DNA from: Lateolabrax maculatus
Lineage: Eukaryota; Chordata; Actinopteri; Acropomatiformes; Lateolabracidae
Direction of reading: 5' to 3'
Assembly (NCBI GenBank): GCA_031216445.1
Contig: CM062201.1
Span: 7,000,501 to 7,064,500, forward strand
DNA length: 64,000 nt
Below, piece by piece: positions 57,324 through 64,000 of this stretch. Each line of letters opens with the position of its first letter. Position 1 is the stretch's first letter. Position numbers and translations under genes: made by a program. A model generated the notes under the pieces. The model had not been told where the DNA came from. It saw only the letters and a list, made by a program, of their open reading frames with translations, and searched no databases.

Positions 57324-60300
57324 TTGTTGAGGGCTTGGGTTGATGGTTAAAAGCCAAGCCTTAAGGCAGGACGGTATACAAGAGTAAGAGTCGAGAGTAA
57401 GCAAGAGACGATAGCCTGGCTCCATAGTGATTTTCATTTGGAGAGCTTCACGCATGAGGGATGGATCACTCGGCTAAATGTGGTGTGTCTGCAGATTAGA
57501 GCAAAAAGCAGACGGAGGCATCAAATGATTTTTGATGAGAAGCACTGGCGAAAATTGAAAGAGGTGCATTTTACACCTAAAGTCAAACAAAACTTCTTCT
57601 AGTCTACCTTTTGTTTTAAACTTTGTTAGAGGGGGTGGTGCTGTCACGGAGACTGCCCCTTGTAATGACACCACCCATGGCTCCATCATTATTGTGACCA
57701 TTATGGGATTAGATGGCATCGCAGGGGGGGAACTTGGCGTGCTTGGAGCCCCGTGATTCATCCATCAGCTCAGAGGCGCTCAGCAGTGGCTCTAGTCGTA
57801 GCACTAATGCTGGGGTAAATTATAACTGATAACAGAGATGGAGGCAATTAGCTTTTTTAACTCTGATTAAGGCGATGGGAAGGCTCTGTGAAAAAAGGAT
57901 CAATGTAACCTGAACATCTTAAGACTAATTCTGAGGACCATACTTCCAAATAACAATAAAAACAGAGGTACAGATATTAAAATAGCAAGAAGAAGAGGGG
58001 ATCGTGAAGCTTGTTCACTACCTCCTACTGTTTCCTGCTGAGTTGTGGCTGTAATTAAACAAATCTTTCCGGATCTCGAGCAAGGACACAGGGTCTCCCA
58101 TTTCGGAAAGTGAATGTTTCAATTTAGAAGGTGGAACACGGCTATTGATTTCTGTGTTTTGATGCCAAGCTGCTGTTTCAAAACAGCTTGGAGGTGCCAC
58201 ATAAGTACGTAAGCTGTTCAGTGCTGCTTAATTTGGTACGGCTTCAAAAACAATTGATTCCCCGTGATCTCTTTTCAACGCCTCGCGTGTGTCTGCGAGT
58301 GATCCGAGCTTAGCTGTACAACCTTGGCCTCCATAAAAGTTCACCAGCCCACTTCCCAAGGACGGGCTCCTAAAACACAACTGCAGCCTCCGATAACGCC
58401 TTAGTCTCCCATTCTCTTTGTTTCACACACATAAAAAAGATGAAAGAATTCCCCTCCAAAACTAATTTTTTATCATCCTCTACCTCTGGGGGGCAAAATT
58501 TCTGCCTGATTTATTAACTAGAGAGGGTGCAAGAAAAAAAAAAAAAACCAAGACAAAACTCCCCAAGTGTAAAAATCTGACACAGTTAAAAACTGAAGCC
58601 GTCTTTTTTCTCTCTCTTGGATGCAGGAACAAGCTTTGAAATGGCAGCCTGTCACAACTAAGGCTTGTGGGATGGTGTTCACAAGCCTGTTCCAGCTCTC
58701 TTTCTCTCCCTGGTCTCCTCCCAGACACTTAAAATTCTTCTTCTTCCTGCATGTATCATGTGTCGGTTTTGTCAGGCAGGTCCGGGGTAAACCAAAGTTG
58801 CTGGATTTAAACCAAGCTGTTAATACGTGAACATTAGCTTGACAGTTAAATGGCTGTAGTAACTGTAATCTGTGGTGCCAAACACATAAGCGCAGTAGCC
58901 AAGGCATTGTTGTAGTGACTGAGCAGGTGCAGTGAGCGGGCCACTGTGGCAGCGGGGAAAAGTCGAGACAAACCCGCGGAAAAACCCAAAAAGCATGAAT
59001 AATTCTTTCTAATCAAGGATTCTGCTCTGCTGGTGTGCACTCAGCTCTGTTTCTGTACCCTGACACCGGTTGGGAGGACTTTACATTCTGGGTGTCACCT
59101 CAGTCCGTATCCTCTCCTGCCAGCCGCTGTGTAACTTTTCTATTTTAATTAGTGTGGTATTTTAATGGCATGGCCCCGCTACAGGGCTTGGAGGGGATTA
59201 CTTCAGGTGAGGGCGTGCTGTGTCAACACGCCCCAGCAGAGGCTGGCCACGACAAAAAATTGAGAGGACACGTTCCTCTGATGTCCTGATATCGGCTTAC
59301 CGGTTTGCCTGGAGTATCATTACTGTGCACTTAGTGGTGTTATCTGACAGGTAAAGTGGCGAAGAACGCCACAGTGTAACTTCTAGAGCTTAACAACCCC
59401 TCTTTAGGTCCGTGTGATGGCACAGCGAGCTCTGGCAGGACTCTGTGTGATTGTGTGGATGCTGCAGTGAGCAGACGTACACCGTTAACCCCCCATAACA
59501 TGTCAGGGAAATGCTGGGAGATTATTTTGGCGAAAGCTTCCTCCCATCTCCACTCAGCTCATACATATGTTAATTGGACTTTCCCCCTCGGGTCCGTGTG
59601 CAATTCCAAATCGTTCCCTGTATTATGCAGGGCAGTGAATCAGTGTAATCCAGGTGATGCTTGCTGTAGCCAACTGGCAGGGAGAATTACCTACAACTGC
59701 AACCCATTACAACACAGGGCTCCAATGGGGCGCAGCCAATCTGCAGCAAGCCCCGCCTTCTCTGTTCCTTCACCTGCAGGGCTTTGATCCGACTCCCTTT
59801 GCCTCCCTTGCATTAAAAACATTTATGTATCATATTAGTCGAGGGAAAGGGAGGTGCAGAGAAAAGGCTATATTAGCATACAGCAAAAGGCATACCCGCG
59901 GGCTGTGTCTGTGAATCGAAGCCTCTTTGTGCATTCACAACTAAGAACGTGCTGCTCTTCAAAATGGAGACAAGCAAAAACAACGTGGGGAAAGAAGAAA
60001 GACAAGCTGGGAGCCCTGCTCTTGTGACATATATTTATCACAGGTGAGATGACATCCGAGCGCTGTTTGTCTAATACAAACAGGTGATTTTATCAACCAC
60101 AGGGAGTTTTTAAAATGAACAGACTGATGAAGCTATGCAAAAGAAACCTGCAAATGGAACGACAAAGCTCAACATTTATTGCATCTCCAATCTAGTCGGG
60201 AGGAATAGCTCGGAAGAAACCGGAAATGAAATGAAAAATGTAGAAATTGGAAGAACTGCGTGGTTGATCACAGTCCGACAGCACGCAACACCCACAATGC

Positions 60301-61419
60301 CGCGAGTCACTTCTGACACCATGTTGACCCACATTTCTCTGCAATTTCTGCCCGATGACAGCCTGAGGGCTGCAGTAAGTGGACCGGCGGCCCCTGGATG
60401 CTGTCAATCTGGCTCCCACGGCACTTCCTCTAATTAACTTGATTAGGAAAAACAGCACTGGTGATCTTACATACCCAAGCTCCACAACTGTTTGCGAGTC
60501 CAATCACTGCAGCCGGCGGAGATGCTAATCAAATAAACATGCAAATGATAAAATATTCGGCACAGAGTCTTGACACCTAAGGTGACTGATTTTCCGTTCC
60601 TGCTCTGCAGAGCTCTTTGTCAATGACAATGTGCCTGCCGCTGAGTGATTCTGTGTTAACCTCCGGAGGCGACAGGCAACACATTTCAAGCAACTTGCTC
60701 GCACTTGCATGAGTTTTTCTGCACTTGCAATAATCCACTCACACAGCTGTGTACATATGAAAGACAAAAGAATTTATGTCTGCAAAACTAGCTCTTTCAT
60801 TTGTTCACTCCTAGTTTGTCTGCCAATACGTTCCTCTAAGACTATCTGTTTTAGTGTTTTTACAGAATTATCCTCCTCTACGCTCTCAGAGGCCACACTG
60901 CCGCTTGTATTTCTATTTTATGAACAGCCTAACTACCAATTGAGAAACTCTCCACTTCCTATTCTACTAATACCAGACATGAGGCCAGTACATCAACAGG
61001 CTTGGGGGAGTTGTGCTGAGCCACTTTATATTCCTGCTTCCATTGATTCAAAGTACTACTGAATATGTACTAAAATAGCTTGACTTACAGGGGCTGTGGA
61101 AAATAACCCTCTGGGCAGGAAGTAAGCGCTGATATATCTTGGGCCAAGACAAAAAAAAAGGAAGTTTTAATTAACATCATTATTACAAAAGTAATTAGTT
61201 TTACACACAGTCTGGCTCTCTGATATTGAATAAACAGACTCTTAAAATAAAAGACTTATTTTGAAAAATTAATTGCTCTTCAGCAGATGTCTATGTGAAG
61301 CCTTAAGAAATCCTGAATTTTTATAATAAGCTCAATTTAGCTCTTTTTTTTTTTACCATTCGATCGGTTCAGTCTCTTTAACATTGTGTCTAACTTCACT
61401 GTAGAGCTTTCTACAGACA

Positions 61420-61443
61420 AACACACACACACACACACACACA
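61420..61443. repeat. CA microsatellite
   Basis: Uninterrupted CA run of about 24 bp. Confidence 0.97.
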
Positions 61444-63151
61444 GGGCAATAACAACTCTAACCAGTGACTGAACACAGCGATGCTCACACTGCAGCTCCA
61501 AATATGTTTTCAAAAAGCTGCAGGCACTACATCTATTGGTCAGGCAAAAGGTACAGGTACAATGAGGAGTTGAGGACCCACTATTTTGATCATTATTGGT
61601 GAAAGCACTGGCCCACTTTTTTGTGTATTTCATGCCAAATTCATCAGCATGTTGCAGTTTAACATTCTGAAGTGTCAAATTTCGGTTGCTGTTCAAAATG
61701 CATTTTCAAAAGCATGAAAGAAAGGATAAAAGCCTTTGAAAACATTAGGGCGCCACTGTACCTCCATTGCTCGGTCCTCTAAATTTAGCGGAATGATTAT
61801 CACAACATTTCTGCTACAATAGCCCACGCTTCATACACACTTCCGTGTTTAGCTGGCGCTCGTACCCTGCTGTGCTCACATCATATGGGAAGGAGAGGGA
61901 AAAATAGCACTTCATTGCGTCAGTCTAAAAATATTCTGTATGTGTTCCACGCTGTGAAACGTCTAATCGAAACCATCTGTATGGATTTACAATCAATACA
62001 AATTAACCACAGCAGATATTTCTTGCTTTTTAATCAGACTCAGACTAAAGGCAGTTTCTTTTGCAGCTTGAGGTTGAAATTATGTTTTAATCCATTTTTG
62101 TGTTCCTGTGTACTGGAGAACAGCAATGTCGTAAAATCTCTATAGTGAAGTAGGTGATGAAAATAATGATGAAAATAAAGTCCATAGTAAAAACAACCAA
62201 ACAACTGATGATCTTTTTCACAGTGGATGAATAAGCCGCTGTGTCATCTCATCGGCTTGCCTGGTGATGACAAAAATGTTCTCTTCCTCCAGTGTCACAG
62301 GGCTCTTATATTCTATCTGAAAATCCAAGGCTGCAGACCACTTCATCCTCCTTCCCAGCACCCTGCTCTGATTCACTTCCAGCAAATCCTTCACAAGCTC
62401 ACGTGTTCTTGGACATCTTGATTTGTGACTCTGTCTGGATGTTAAGTTAATCAGCTAATCGCCCCGTGGTGTCTGCATCTCTAAATTGAAGAGCTTTAGC
62501 TATCGATCAAATTGTTTTCAGTGGAGGACAGCAGTCAGGACATTATAGACATGTGGGTTCTCTGCATGACCATGTGGAGGCAAGCACCGGCAGGGGGAGG
62601 GGTGACATTAGGCGCAGTCGCCCACATGAAAAAAGATTTACGACGGTGTCAGAACTGAAGAATTTCATCCGTTTGACAGCTGGCAGGGCGATCGATCACC
62701 CCGCCCCACGCACCACTCAGCCAATGAAACGAGGAAAGAGATCATTATTTATAAAATAATGGTAATTCAATATATCAAACTCTTCCTTTTCAGATGTCTG
62801 AAACTTTGTCTGAAGCCTCAAGTCTGTGTGTGTGTGTGTACACCACAATGACACAGTAGTCATTGTGCAGTCGTCTTTTGACACCACCAGTCTCTGTCAG
62901 AGCAGAAGCACAATAGAGCACAATGGAAGTGTGTGTCCCACACTGTATACAGTGTGTGTCTGTGTGTGTTCCTGCCGCGTGATCAGTGCGGGCTATTGAT
63001 CGATCTCCGACAAGTCAGTCTTTTTGGAAGACACAAACACACTCTGTCAGCGTTGTGACTATCTTACAGAGAAGGACCTCTATCTAATCTGGATTTACTA
63101 ACACAATGGCAGGAAAAAAAACACTGGAAGGACATGAGGGACAGAGAAGGA

Positions 63152-63188
63152 GGAAAGAAAGAAAGAAAGGAAGAACGAAAGAAAGATA
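63152..63188. repeat. GAAA-rich simple repeat
   Basis: Imperfect GAAA/GGAA tetranucleotide repeat. Confidence 0.9.
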
Positions 63189-63327
63189 GGAGTTCTAACA
63201 TGTGCATGCACACACATAACACACACTCCTTGCATGCATATCATCTGTCTGACTAAACCAACAGTCTCTGTGGGCACCTACGCTTGCTCTTTTGATGTTT
63301 AATTAAAACCGAATCGGGGGACGGTGT

Positions 63328-63342
63328 TGGGGGGGGGGGGGT
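63328..63342. repeat. poly-G run
   Basis: About twelve consecutive G; a second shorter run lies at 63485-63494. Possible quadruplex-forming or error-prone sequence. Confidence 0.85.
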
Positions 63343-64000
63343 TGTGTTATGCTCTGTTTTGAAAAATATGCAAATGTCAATAAAAATGCATTAAAGAAAC
63401 ATACTACCAGTCGCTGACGGCTGTGATGCGTAGGGGAAGGGAGGACGGATGGGGAGAGAGAAAGAAAGTAACCAAACAAATGAGTGGGGGGGGGACTGAG
63501 ACACCATTTGCCAGAAATAATGAAACCGAGCAAAACACATAAGAACTTGCACTGCCATTTCCACTTCTTAATTTATGCACAGCTCAGACGGCCGAATAAT
63601 GCTAATGAGTGCTGGTGCGTCCTGATGCTGACAACCGGAGATAACTTTGGTATTCAGCTCCACCCCAACGCCTGGAGGATGGACGGATCGCTCTCGTTTT
63701 ATCGGCCCCCGTCACAACAAGGATGACAACGTGGATGGCGACTATGGACAAAATTGCACAACATGTCTGCTGTGTGGATTTGTTGCTGTGATGGTCTCCT
63801 CCAGCTTTATCATGCATGCTGGGTTATCTGGTTATAAGACAAACAAAAATTCTTCTACACCTAAGATGAGGCACTCAAACCACCTTCAGAAATCAACAGA
63901 GAGGCACTGAGCCATATAAACTGGATATGTCATGCTTTGAAACACACATGTAGAAAAAAAAATGTGTAAAAAGTTAAATGGTAACTTACTACACGCTCAT

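Larger units (their letters stand above)
56273..64000 (-). other. intron upstream of FS5 (continues past the window)
   Basis: At least 7728 nt. Scanned for the Kazal core Cys-Gly-Ser-Asp-Gly on the minus strand and for other agrin N-terminal motifs; none found. Holds GT, CA, GAAA and poly-G simple repeats. Confidence 0.75.

Noticed and set aside
56273..64000. Search for FS4 or N-terminal agrin exons
   Set aside because: No Kazal core, NtA or transmembrane-type start could be placed on the minus strand with splice sites.

Overview
This window is vertebrate nuclear DNA, most likely from a ray-finned (teleost) fish. It has long introns, GT-AG exons with consistent phases, many CA/GT microsatellites, a decayed Tc1/mariner copy of the kind common in fish, and short foldback elements. 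Nothing prokaryotic or viral was seen. The species cannot be named from the sequence alone.

One gene fills the window: agrin (agrn), on the minus strand, so transcription runs from about 56.3 kb down to the left edge. I placed 28 exons by hand (4402 coding nt) using splice sites, reading phase and domain order. Every junction keeps the frame, from a phase 1 entry at 56272 to a phase 2 exit at 568. Both gene ends are missing. The signal/NtA or transmembrane N-terminus and follistatin-like (FS) domains 1-4 lie beyond 64 kb. Most of LamG3 and the stop codon lie left of base 1.

From N- to C-terminus the exons give: FS5, FS6, FS7 (56.3-48.4 kb); FS8 split over two exons with a Ser-Gly glycosaminoglycan site (42.9-42.1 kb); a small double-cysteine module (39.6 kb); two laminin-type EGF domains (38.9 and 37.4 kb); FS9 split over two exons (35.6-35.3 kb); a Ser/Thr/Pro-rich segment with Ser-Gly sites (30.9 kb); a second double-cysteine module with the probable neurotrypsin alpha site (28.2 kb); the SEA domain over three exons (24.4-19.2 kb); a mucin-like linker plus EGF1 (19.0 kb); LamG1 (17.2-13.7 kb), EGF2 and EGF3 (13.9-12.0 kb); LamG2 (9.2-2.4 kb) containing the 12-nt y microexon (Lys-Ser-Arg-Lys); EGF4 (2.6-2.4 kb); the first LamG3 exon with the probable neurotrypsin beta site (1.6 kb); and the 24-nt z8 microexon (568-591), which makes agrin the neural, LRP4/MuSK-activating form.

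Everything else is intron. I recognised no second gene, no RNA gene and no promoter. The introns hold microsatellites, two foldback/MITE-like elements, a Tc1 relic and a few likely dispersed repeats. The strongest non-coding signals lie around the two alternative microexons: nine YCAY (NOVA-type) motifs in 67 nt just downstream of y, three GCATG (Rbfox-type) motifs downstream of z8, and five YCAY motifs just upstream of z8.
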